Shown in pieces: positions 46,764 through 54,186 of a DNA stretch of 64,000 nucleotides. Source of the stretch: Halobellus rarus (GTDB lineage: Archaea > Halobacteriota > Halobacteria > Halobacteriales > Haloferacaceae); contig NZ_JANHDI010000001.1 of the NCBI RefSeq assembly GCF_024494595.1, positions 496,001 through 560,000 on the forward strand, in the 5' to 3' direction. The notes beneath the pieces were generated by a model, which did not search any database, was not told the origin of the DNA, and was given only the letters and a program-made list of their open reading frames with translations. The number at the start of each line of letters is the position of its first letter. Position 1 is the stretch's first letter. A program made the position numbers and the translations under genes.

Positions 46764-47110
46764 TCGGCTACTGTTTGGTGTCTACTATCATTGTTAGAAA
46801 CCAGCTACCCTATCGACAGCGTGCGACCGTTCGTGGAAGTCGCTTCGTCGTCACGAGTACAGCTCGGTGTACTCTTCGCCGTCTTTCGGGAGGCCGAGCC
46901 GACACCGACCACCGGGACGAGAACCAGCAGGACGAGCACCACCTTGAGCGCCCGTGACCCTCCCTGGTCGGAACGGGGCGTTCCCAGGGCACGGACGACA
47001 TTCGGCTCGACCGCCGTCTCGAGACCGTCCCGCTTCACCTCATCGTCACGCCGACTGGCCGGCCGTTCGTAGACAGCGCTGTGGCCCCTGGAATCCACCG
47101 GTAATCCGCC
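46764..47110. other. 347-base gap between glycosyltransferase and ATP-grasp genes
   Basis: The right half is covered by the weak ORF 46805-47098. The left part (46764-46804) is AT-richer and may carry the glycosyltransferase promoter. No other frame is convincing; a lost gene is possible. Confidence 0.4.
46805..47098 (-). CDS. orphan ORF with one membrane helix, possibly truncated
   Basis: 97 residues from GTG 47098, same strand as its neighbours. Charged residues 1-48 precede a hydrophobic helix (KVVLVLLVLVPVVGVGSA, about 52-69), then a Ser/Thr-rich end. Codon quality is high to about residue 73 and then falls, as if the reading frame were broken. No family is recognised. It fills the 347-base gap between the glycosyltransferase and ATP-grasp genes. 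Alternatives are an N-terminal fragment of a lost membrane protein or no gene. Confidence 0.35.
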   Translation of the reverse strand: MDSRGHSAVYERPASRRDDEVKRDGLETAVEPNVVRALGTPRSDQGGSRALKVVLVLLVLVPVVGVGSASRKTAKSTPSCTRDDEATSTNGRTLSIG

Positions 47111-48277
47111 TCACCGAGGGAGCGGAACGGCTGACGCGACCAGCGACGACCCCGCCCGGAACAGGTGACACGCACCCGGAAGCGGATCGGCGAGCGCGAG
47201 CACGTCGTCGGTTCGTGGGGCGTCGTCCCGTCCGAGCACCTCCCTCAGCGCTCGAGCCTTGTCCTCCCGGGCGAGGAGGTGACCGATGTCACCGGTCAGG
47301 TTCCGTGCTTGGACGCCGACCCGGTACGTCAGCGAGGACTCACAGTGTCCGGTCGTCGCCAGCTGGTAGAGCAGGTACGGGAACTCCACGCCGGCGAACA
47401 CCGAGAGCGCAAGACTCCCCCATAGGCGCGGGTTCACCTCAAGCAGCTTCGGCTTGCCGTCCCGCGGGTCCACCCGGAACTCCGCCATAGCGACACCCTT
47501 CCAGTCTATGCTGGTGAACAGCCGGTCGGCCACCGCGACGAGTTCGGGGGCGGCGATGGTCTCTCTGAGCGTACTCGCGCCGCCGCCCGGGGGATTCGTC
47601 CGGAGGCGGCGCTGGACGGTCACCCCGGTCAGGGTCGACGAGCAGTCGTAAATGGTGTACACCCCTACCTCCCCGCCGTTGGGGACGAACTCCTGGATGA
47701 CTGACGGACCGTACTGTGCCCTGACCTCCTCGAACACGCGTTCGAGTTCGTCGGGTGACTCACAGACGTGGACCCCGAACCCCCCCGCTGCACGGCGCGG
47801 CTTGACGACCGCCGGGTAGCCGATCTCCGTCGCGACGGCGTCGAGGTCGAGCGTCGTCGGGGCGAGCGTGGCCGGCGCCGGTACGCCCGCCTCCCGGGCT
47901 GCCTCGAAGGTATACGCCTTGTCCAGGCCGACTTCCAGCCGCTCGAACGGGAGGAAGGGGAGGGTGGTGTGGGCTTCGACCCGCTCGCGGTTCCGGACGA
48001 CGGATGGGACCGTCACGGCCGTCAGCGGGAGGAGCATATCGTACTGTCGCTCCGTGAGCTCGCGCTCCAGCGCGTCGACGAACGCGGTCTCGCCGAGTCT
48101 GGGATGCGGGTACTGGAACCGACGGCTCGCGTACCGGGAGAACCCCCCGGAGTTCAATCGCTCGTCGGAGCCCGCGGTAACCTCGAGCCCGTGTCTACCC
48201 AGGGTTCGGACCGCCACGATCCCCTGTCGCCGGTGTGTCTCGAGGACGAGTACTCTCCCCGCGGATTCGTCACTCAT
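47111..48277 (-). CDS. ATP-grasp ligase-like protein (COG3919 type)
   Basis: 388 residues from ATG 48277. An N-terminal Rossmann-like domain (VLVLETHRRQGIVAVRTLGR) precedes the ATP-grasp fold, with GYPAVVKPRRAAGGFGVHVC (Lys, glycine loop; about 155-174) and the metal-binding end AEFRVDPRDGKPKLLEVNPR (about 265-284). It most likely activates a carboxylate with ATP and joins it to an amine; the partners are unknown. It overlaps the upstream Asn-synthase-like gene by 8 bases, which argues for a joint function. Confidence 0.88.
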   Translation of the reverse strand: MSDESAGRVLVLETHRRQGIVAVRTLGRHGLEVTAGSDERLNSGGFSRYASRRFQYPHPRLGETAFVDALERELTERQYDMLLPLTAVTVPSVVRNRERVEAHTTLPFLPFERLEVGLDKAYTFEAAREAGVPAPATLAPTTLDLDAVATEIGYPAVVKPRRAAGGFGVHVCESPDELERVFEEVRAQYGPSVIQEFVPNGGEVGVYTIYDCSSTLTGVTVQRRLRTNPPGGGASTLRETIAAPELVAVADRLFTSIDWKGVAMAEFRVDPRDGKPKLLEVNPRLWGSLALSVFAGVEFPYLLYQLATTGHCESSLTYRVGVQARNLTGDIGHLLAREDKARALREVLGRDDAPRTDDVLALADPLPGACHLFRAGSSLVASAVPLPR

Positions 48278-50090
48278 TTGCGACCGGATCGAGGTGGTGC
48301 TGGAGCCAGTACTCGACCGTGGTGATGCTCGCGAGCAGGGATGCGTTGTTGGCTCCGTTCATATGTTCGTCGAACGCCGCTCGAACCGTCGCCGCGTCGA
48401 ACAGCGGCCGCTCGCAGGCGTCTTCGACGAGTCCCGCGACGAGACGGTGGACCTCGGAGTCGGTGTCGCGGATCCACTGGTCGGCGAGCGAGCCGTTGCC
48501 GTAGGTGGCTTCCCCGCGGAGGCGGCCGACGAGAACGTTCAGCACGAATCCGACGGCGTGGGCCGGGTACAGCCACGACGGCTTCGTCTTCGTCCGCTCG
48601 TAGGTGACGTCTGCCACCGCGGGGGCGAGTCGCCGACAGAGCGCCAGTTTCGCCCGGGAGGTCCCCAGGGGGACGCCGCCGGCGTCGGAGCGGACGAAGT
48701 GCTCGGTGAAAGGGAACGTCCCCTTTCGGTACGCCTGCGGGAGCCGTGCACACCACTCCAGGTAGTCGCCGTCGACCTGCGGGGTCCGGCTCCCGGTCCG
48801 CTTGCGCATCACCCGGTCGCTCATCAACGTACTCCGGCTGTAGTAGTTCTGGAAGTGGGCGTCGAGCACCGTCCCCCTGTGGGTTGACTCGGGTGAACGT
48901 GCGGCCTCCTCACGGAACGTGGCGAGGGGGTCGACGTCGACGGTGAGTAGTCCGCGAACCGTTTCGGGTGTCCGAGCGGCCTCGCTCGCGTACTGCGCCT
49001 CGACGGCGGAGTCGCTCTCTAGATGGTAGCGGAACGGGTGGTCGCCGACCAGCTCGCCCTGCATCCCCTCGAGCATCACCGGTGGGAGGGAATCGATGTT
49101 GTACGTCGCCGAGAGGTTGGCGAGGGAATTCCACTGGATGGTCCCGTCCGTCGCCTCGATGACTCGCTCGAATACCTCGGCGAACGTTTCGTCGGTCAGC
49201 GGAACCTCCTCGTGTTCGATACCGAGCGCCGTTGCGACCCGGGCAGCGATCTCGGGATTGTCCTTCGTCGGCGGGTTCGAGTCGTAGGTGAAGCTTCGCA
49301 ATCGCCGGAAGTCGGTCGAATCTGTCCGTCCGACGTCGTTCAGGACCGCCACCGTCGTACGGCTGTCGAGCCCACCGGAGAGCCAGATTCCGGCCTCTGC
49401 CGGTAGCGTCCTCGCGGTTCGCGCGACGGCCTGCCGGTACCGCCGGACCAGTTCACGCGTGTAGCGCTCGTCGGCCTCCGCCTCCTCGTAGTTCGGCCGC
49501 CAGTACCGTTCCGTGGAGACGGTCCCGTTGGTCGCCCGGAGCACCGTCGCCGGCCGGACCATCCGGATCCCCTCGACCAGCGTCCGGTCACCCCACAGGT
49601 GCCCCATAAGCAGCATATCGGCCACCGCCTGCAGGTCGACCGCCGGTTCGTGCAGCCGCGAGACGAGCGTCCCGACGCTGTCCGCGAACCAGCGCCCGTC
49701 AGTCGTGTAGAAACAGGGTCTCGAGCCGAGCTTGTCGGTTACGACGGTCCACTGATCCGTCGCGGCGTCGTGACCGACGAGGAGGAACGCGCCCTCGATC
49801 TCGGCCGGGAGCGCGGCGTCGCCGTCGAGCAGTCGCTCGAACAACTCGTCGTGTGTCGTCCCCAGCTCGTCGAGGTTCGTGACGGCCCCACAGAGGATAC
49901 CGACCCGGTCGCCGGCCTCGTACTTCCACACTCCCCTGTGGTCGTCTGGGAGATACGTGAGGGATGCACCCCGTCCGCCGTGTCTGTGTGTCCACTCGAT
50001 GGGTGTGTTTCCGTCTCCGCCGCGTACTGACTCCGTCCCATCTTGCGCCTCCAGACAGTCCGTGGAATATTGATATTCAAAGGGGTTCAT
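48270..50090 (-). CDS. asparagine-synthase-like enzyme lacking Cys at position 2
   Basis: 606 residues. The synthetase part has the PP-loop motif IWLSGGLDSRTT (about 233-244), with FTYDSNPPTKDNPEIAAR and EVPLTDETF following. The N-terminal region resembles a class II glutaminase (GDAALPAEIEGAFLLVGHDA near 90-110), but the protein begins Met-Asn-Pro and no Cys follows Met, so glutamine cleavage is not expected. An in-frame stop lies at 50112-50114, excluding a longer start. It could be an AMP-forming amide/cyclase enzyme using free ammonia or an internal amine. An AATTATC box lies about 29-35 bases upstream. Confidence 0.85.
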   Translation of the reverse strand: MNPFEYQYSTDCLEAQDGTESVRGGDGNTPIEWTHRHGGRGASLTYLPDDHRGVWKYEAGDRVGILCGAVTNLDELGTTHDELFERLLDGDAALPAEIEGAFLLVGHDAATDQWTVVTDKLGSRPCFYTTDGRWFADSVGTLVSRLHEPAVDLQAVADMLLMGHLWGDRTLVEGIRMVRPATVLRATNGTVSTERYWRPNYEEAEADERYTRELVRRYRQAVARTARTLPAEAGIWLSGGLDSRTTVAVLNDVGRTDSTDFRRLRSFTYDSNPPTKDNPEIAARVATALGIEHEEVPLTDETFAEVFERVIEATDGTIQWNSLANLSATYNIDSLPPVMLEGMQGELVGDHPFRYHLESDSAVEAQYASEAARTPETVRGLLTVDVDPLATFREEAARSPESTHRGTVLDAHFQNYYSRSTLMSDRVMRKRTGSRTPQVDGDYLEWCARLPQAYRKGTFPFTEHFVRSDAGGVPLGTSRAKLALCRRLAPAVADVTYERTKTKPSWLYPAHAVGFVLNVLVGRLRGEATYGNGSLADQWIRDTDSEVHRLVAGLVEDACERPLFDAATVRAAFDEHMNGANNASLLASITTVEYWLQHHLDPVANE

Positions 50091-50337
50091 ATCTGTATCG
50101 AGGAGTACATATCATCTTGATAATTGGATGTATCTTCGTTATTCGCTCTGTAACGTCCTCAATTCTGGCCACTACCGGTACGGACACCGCTAACCCTCGG
50201 CTAAACAGTATCGAGTCGGAAGCCCGAGGTTCGAAGGCGAATCCGGATCCCACTCGATATATCCGCTCCGACTCGTACACGACCTGAATCGACCGCCGCG
50301 CTCGGGCTTTATGTTGCTTGGAGCCGAATTGACAGGT

Positions 50338-50724
50338 ATGGCCGATACGAAAGAGGGACGAGAGAACCAAGCGGCAGACGAGGAGCGACGTCAGCGAGAG
50401 CGAGCACTCAAGGAGGCCCTGGCCCGTACGGACGAGGCCGAACCGCCTGCCGACGACCGGGGGGAACCGGCGACGAGCGGTGAAGGCGGCGACTCGATCG
50501 ACGTTCCTCTCACGTGTCACCGGCGCAACTGCGAGGAATCCGCGGAATTTCTCGTGCTCGAACGGTATCAAGAGGAGACCGGGAAAGGCGCTGTCGAGGC
50601 AACGGCGGCGCTCTGTCGGGACCACACGGACGAGGAGAGCCCGACGAACCTCGACGGCGTCTACGACGACTACGTGTTCCGCGTCGTCCCGCTTCCCGAA
50701 TCCTTCAGACGGGACACCGACTAG
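50338..50724 (+). CDS. conserved haloarchaeal protein of unknown function
   Basis: 128 residues from ATG 50338. The N-terminal 55 residues are acidic/charged and probably disordered; the C-terminal part has Cys/His spaced as CHRRNCEE (about 59-66) and ALCRDHTDEE (about 88-97), a possible metal site. The pattern is reminiscent of small haloarchaeal zinc-binding proteins but no name can be given. An AT-containing leader precedes it and the K+ channel gene follows 77 bases later. Confidence 0.6.
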   Translation: MADTKEGRENQAADEERRQRERALKEALARTDEAEPPADDRGEPATSGEGGDSIDVPLTCHRRNCEESAEFLVLERYQEETGKGAVEATAALCRDHTDEESPTNLDGVYDDYVFRVVPLPESFRRDTD

Positions 50725-50801
50725 TTCGGTTCGGTCCCCGCGGTCTCCCGTCCGCCTGTGGTCACCGGCACTCATTACGGTTCGTCGCCAAGAGAACGCC
50801 G

Positions 50802-51644
50802 ATGGAGCACACCGTCTCCGGATCGGACGACCGAAGCGTCCGAGGGCTGATCCGGTTTTATCTCCTGGATCACCAGACGCCGATCGGAAAGGCGATCGAT
50901 ATCGCGCTGTTGGGACTGAATCTACTCTTCGTCGGTATCTTCGTCGTCGAAACGTATCCGGTTGGTGCCACGGGCCGGTCGGTCCTCTGGCAGCTCGAAA
51001 TCGGAATCGCATTCGTGTTTGCGGTGGAGTATCTGCTCCGGCTGTACGGTGCGCGCGATCGGATCGCGGAGTTCTCTAACGGGTACACGATGGTCGACCT
51101 GCTTTCGATTCTCCCGACGGTTTCGGTCGTGCTGCTGCCGGTCTCAGGCGGGATCGTGAATATCGGCTTCTTACGCGCGATCCGGATCGTTCGTGTGCTC
51201 CGGTTCTACCGGTTCACCGCCGACGCGGAGTTCTTCTTCGGGACCGTCTCGGACAACACGCTCCGTGCGATGAAACTGTTCCTCACGATTCTCGTCCTGC
51301 TGTTCACCTCCGCCGGGCTATTCTACAGTGTGGAACGCGGATCGAATCCCGGCATCGCGACGTTCGGGGACGCGTTCTACTACACGGTCGTCACGCTCTC
51401 GACGGTGGGTTTCGGCGATATCGTCCCGGCGACGGCCGCCGGACGGTGGGTCACTGTGACCGCTATCTTGGCCGCCATCGTCCTGATCCCCCGACAGGCG
51501 AGTAAGATCCTCAGAGAGTGGACGTCCAGAGAGCGGGTCAACGTCACGTGTCCCGACTGTGGGCTGGCGTATCACGACCCGGACGCGTCCCACTGCAAGG
51601 CCTGTGGTCACGTGATCTACCAGGAAGCAGATTCCCGTGAGTGA
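50802..51644 (+). CDS. voltage-gated K+ channel-like protein with zinc ribbon
   Basis: 280 residues with six transmembrane helices. S4 has regularly spaced arginines (RAIRIVRVLRFYRFT, about 123-137) and the selectivity filter is TLSTVGFGDI (about 200-209). The C-terminus carries two Cys pairs (CPDC and CKAC, about 248-270), a zinc ribbon not found in classical Kv channels. It probably lets K+ cross the membrane in response to voltage; the ribbon may sense redox or metals or aid assembly. It stands between hypothetical protein and MetE-like genes. Confidence 0.88.
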   Translation: MEHTVSGSDDRSVRGLIRFYLLDHQTPIGKAIDIALLGLNLLFVGIFVVETYPVGATGRSVLWQLEIGIAFVFAVEYLLRLYGARDRIAEFSNGYTMVDLLSILPTVSVVLLPVSGGIVNIGFLRAIRIVRVLRFYRFTADAEFFFGTVSDNTLRAMKLFLTILVLLFTSAGLFYSVERGSNPGIATFGDAFYYTVVTLSTVGFGDIVPATAAGRWVTVTAILAAIVLIPRQASKILREWTSRERVNVTCPDCGLAYHDPDASHCKACGHVIYQEADSRE

Positions 51645-51692
51645 GAGCCGCTCGAAGGGTGGCGCTCGTGATCGGCGCTGTGCTCGCCGATC

Positions 51693-52838
51693 TCAGAACA
51701 GCCGTTCGGTGGCGACTTCAGCCCCCTCGACGAGGGCTTCGAGCTTCTTCCAGGCGATCTCGGGGTGAACCATCGCGAGGCCGGCCTGCGTATCGAAACC
51801 GCAGTCGGGCGCGGCGACGATCCGCGTGGGGTCCCCGACGGCGTCGGCGACGCGTTCGAGTCGGTCGGCGACGACCTCGGGGTGTTCGACGACGTTCGTC
51901 TTCACGTCGACGACGCCCGGGATGAGCGTCCAGTCCTCGGGCAGCGGGTGTTCGCGGAAGACGCGGTACTCGTGCTGGTGGCGGGGGTTCGCCTCCTCGA
52001 TCGAGAGCCCGCCGATGTCCAGGTCGTAGAGGATCGGCAGCACCGCTTCGAGCGGCTTGTCGCGGTGGTGCGGTCCCTCGTAGCTCCCCCAGCAGGTGTG
52101 CACGCGGATCTGCTCGTCGGGAATGTCCTTCGTCGCCTCGTTCAGCGCCTCGACGTGCATCCGGACGACGGGTTTGAGCTTCTCGATCGGGCGGTCGCCG
52201 AACCCGCGGTGACCGGTCGTCAGCAGGTCCGGGGCGTCGAGTTGGAGTGTCGCGCCCGTCTCGACGATGAGTTCGTACTCTCGCTTGAGCGCGTCGCCGA
52301 CGACCGAGAGGAACTCTTCGTGGGAGTCGTAGTAGTCGTTGACGAGCGTCGCGGCGGCGACGCCGGGCGAGGCCGCGGTGATGAACGTTCCCTCGAAGTC
52401 GAGGTCGGACTCCCCGAGGAGTTCGTAGAACGTGTCGATCTCCTCGCGGGCGGCCGCCTCGCCGACGTACTCGACGGGTCCGGTGACCGACGGCTGTTTC
52501 GTGAGGTCGATCCCCTCGGCGTGGAAGGCGTCCTCGGCGTACTCGGGGAAGTCCGCGAGGTCGTCCCACAACGGGGCTTCGCGGGTGTCACCGATCCCGG
52601 AGAGCCTGTTGGCGACGTACCAGTTGAAGGAGACGCGGGGCTGTTCGCCGTTGTTCACGATGTCGAGGCCGACGTCGGCCTGTTTCTGAATGACGGTTTC
52701 GGTGGCGTCCACGACGGTCTCGTGCCAGACGTCCTCGTCGACTGCCTCCCCGTCTTGGCGGCGTTTCAGGAGGTCGAGCAGTTCCGGCGTTCGCGGCAGG
52801 CTTCCGATGTGCGTCGTCAGGATGCGGTCGTCGGTCAT
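51693..52838 (-). CDS. MetE-like cobalamin-independent methyltransferase
   Basis: 381 residues from ATG 52838, equal to the MetE C-terminal half. Zinc ligands are present: HTCW (His/Cys, about 237-240), Glu in IEEANPRH and Cys in APDCGF (about 344). Haloarchaeal proteins of this kind are annotated as methionine synthase II or as epoxide-CoM-transferase-like; the methyl donor is uncertain. A TATA-like ATTAATAT (plus strand, 52865-52872) lies 27-34 bases upstream, in an unusually AT-rich intergenic region. Confidence 0.88.
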   Translation of the reverse strand: MTDDRILTTHIGSLPRTPELLDLLKRRQDGEAVDEDVWHETVVDATETVIQKQADVGLDIVNNGEQPRVSFNWYVANRLSGIGDTREAPLWDDLADFPEYAEDAFHAEGIDLTKQPSVTGPVEYVGEAAAREEIDTFYELLGESDLDFEGTFITAASPGVAAATLVNDYYDSHEEFLSVVGDALKREYELIVETGATLQLDAPDLLTTGHRGFGDRPIEKLKPVVRMHVEALNEATKDIPDEQIRVHTCWGSYEGPHHRDKPLEAVLPILYDLDIGGLSIEEANPRHQHEYRVFREHPLPEDWTLIPGVVDVKTNVVEHPEVVADRLERVADAVGDPTRIVAAPDCGFDTQAGLAMVHPEIAWKKLEALVEGAEVATERLF

Positions 52839-52862
52839 TTGGTACCGAAACAATCCACGCCG

Positions 52863-52874
52863 GCATTAATATGA
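52863..52874 (-). promoter_or_regulatory. TATA-like box of the MetE-like gene
   Basis: Read on the minus strand this is CATATTAATG, 25-36 bases upstream of the ATG, suggesting leaderless transcription. A second AT-rich run continues to about 52914. Confidence 0.5.
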
Positions 52875-52913
52875 ATTGCGGTACTATATCTCATTAAATT
52901 ATGCTTTACAGTT

Positions 52914-53084
52914 ATTGGACCGACAGCCGGACCGAGTGGTCGACACCGACTCGGAGGGACAACCGTCGCAGAACAGACCACACCGGGTGTTAGTCGCGGG
53001 TTGTCCCCCGGCCGACCGGAACGGGCGTGTCGGTCCGACCGACCGTTGCGGATCTCGCTCGGGAATCGCCGTGACGACTTCCGT
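52914..53084. other. intergenic region, 3' side of repeat protein
   Basis: 171 bases between the MetE-like gene promoter and the stop of the Val/Thr/Glu protein; nothing recognised. The plus-strand frames here are shadows. Confidence 0.4.
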
Positions 53085-54038
53085 TCAGTCCCGGAATCCT
53101 TGTCGCCTGTCGCCGCCTTCGGCGGCCTCTTCACCGTCCTCGTCTTCGCTGCTTGCTCCGTCGTCGCCGTCCCCTCCGGGTTCGTCGCTGCTCGTGTCCC
53201 CGTCAGAGTCGCTGCTCTCGGTGTCTCCGCCAGCCTCCTCACTGTCACCGTCTCTGTCGCCGTCGGCACCGGCTATCACCCCGTCGATCTCTTTGCTGAC
53301 GGTCTCTTCGACGGTTTCGGTCACCTCCTCGGTTACCTCTTCGCTGACAGTCTCGCCCACCTTTTCGGCGACCTCGTCGACCTCGTCGCTGACGGTGTCT
53401 TCGACCGTTTTTTCGACTTTCTCGCTGACGGTGTCCTCGACGGTCTTCTCGACGGTTTCGCTGACCGTGTCTTCCACCGTGTCTTCTACCGTCTTCTCGA
53501 CGGTTTCGTTGACCGTGTCTTCCACCGTGTCTTCTACCGTCTTCTCGACGGTTTCGTTGACCGTGTCTTCCACCGTCTTCTCGACCTCTTCGCTGACGGT
53601 TTCGTCGACAGTTTCCTCGACCTTCTCGCTGACCGTCTCACCGACTGTCTTCTCGACTTCTTTGCTGACGGTTTCGCCGACGGTTTTCTCGACCGTCTCG
53701 CCGACCGTCTTCTCGACTGTTTCTCCAACAGTTTTCTCGACCGTCTCGTCGACGGTCTTTTCGACCTCCTCGCTGACGGTCTCGCCGACGCTCTTCTCGA
53801 CTTCCTTGGTCACCGTGTCCCCGACAGTTTCCTCGATCCGCTCGGCCACTTCCCGGGTCATCCAGTCGGGGTCGAACCGCGACATCTTCCAGCCGATGTG
53901 GATGACGTACGAGACCAGTACGCCGAGGCCGAACGCGACCCCGACGGCGGTCTCGACCAGGAGGATCAGTCCGATTGCGACGAAGATCGTAACGCCGTAC
54001 GCGAGATCCGTGATGAAGTCGGCGCGGGCCGGGTTCAT
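53085..54038 (-). CDS. membrane-anchored Val/Thr/Glu-repeat protein
   Basis: 317 residues. Two hydrophobic helices (about 10-30 and 33-52) are followed by a uniform helical repeat from about 64 to 251, in which Val recurs every fourth residue (ETVEKTVG-like 8-residue units) alternating Glu, Lys and Thr, then a disordered Asp/Glu/Ser/Gly tail. There are no Cys or Trp in the repeat. DNA in the gene is itself a tandem repeat. It is probably a long charged amphipathic helix or coiled coil projecting from the membrane. The function is unknown; no family is recognised by eye. Confidence 0.75.
   Translation of the reverse strand: MNPARADFITDLAYGVTIFVAIGLILLVETAVGVAFGLGVLVSYVIHIGWKMSRFDPDWMTREVAERIEETVGDTVTKEVEKSVGETVSEEVEKTVDETVEKTVGETVEKTVGETVEKTVGETVSKEVEKTVGETVSEKVEETVDETVSEEVEKTVEDTVNETVEKTVEDTVEDTVNETVEKTVEDTVEDTVSETVEKTVEDTVSEKVEKTVEDTVSDEVDEVAEKVGETVSEEVTEEVTETVEETVSKEIDGVIAGADGDRDGDSEEAGGDTESSDSDGDTSSDEPGGDGDDGASSEDEDGEEAAEGGDRRQGFRD
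53463..53580. repeat. 48-bp perfect tandem repeat, about 2.5 copies
   Basis: The unit at 53463-53510 is repeated without change at 53511-53558, and its first 18 bases recur at 53559. It encodes 16-residue blocks of the Val/Thr/Glu repeat protein. Its presence as exact DNA copies indicates recent expansion. Confidence 0.85.
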
Positions 54039-54155
54039 CTATTCTCCCCCTCGAATCGCTCGTCTGTCTCCGTCGAATCCATATCTGTCCACTCGAACTC
54101 CAGACGGGAATACCGTCCGTTCTGCCTCCGCCACTCGGTTCGATGCAGGTCCAAT

Positions 54156-54163
54156 CTCTTAAC
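54156..54163 (+). promoter_or_regulatory. TATA-like box of the phosphate permease gene
   Basis: CTCTTAAC lies 24-31 bases before ATG 54187, a spacing consistent with a leaderless transcript. Confidence 0.5.
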
Positions 54164-54186
54164 CGACTGCATTACATTCTCTCGGT

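Noticed and set aside
53400-53850. CRISPR array or satellite DNA
   Set aside because: The repeats are in frame within a coding sequence and encode a regular peptide repeat; there are no unique spacers.
52876-54162. Ser/Thr-rich 428-residue frame that looks like a surface protein
   Set aside because: It is antisense to the Val/Thr/Glu repeat gene; its Ser/Val repeats are simply the complement of that gene.
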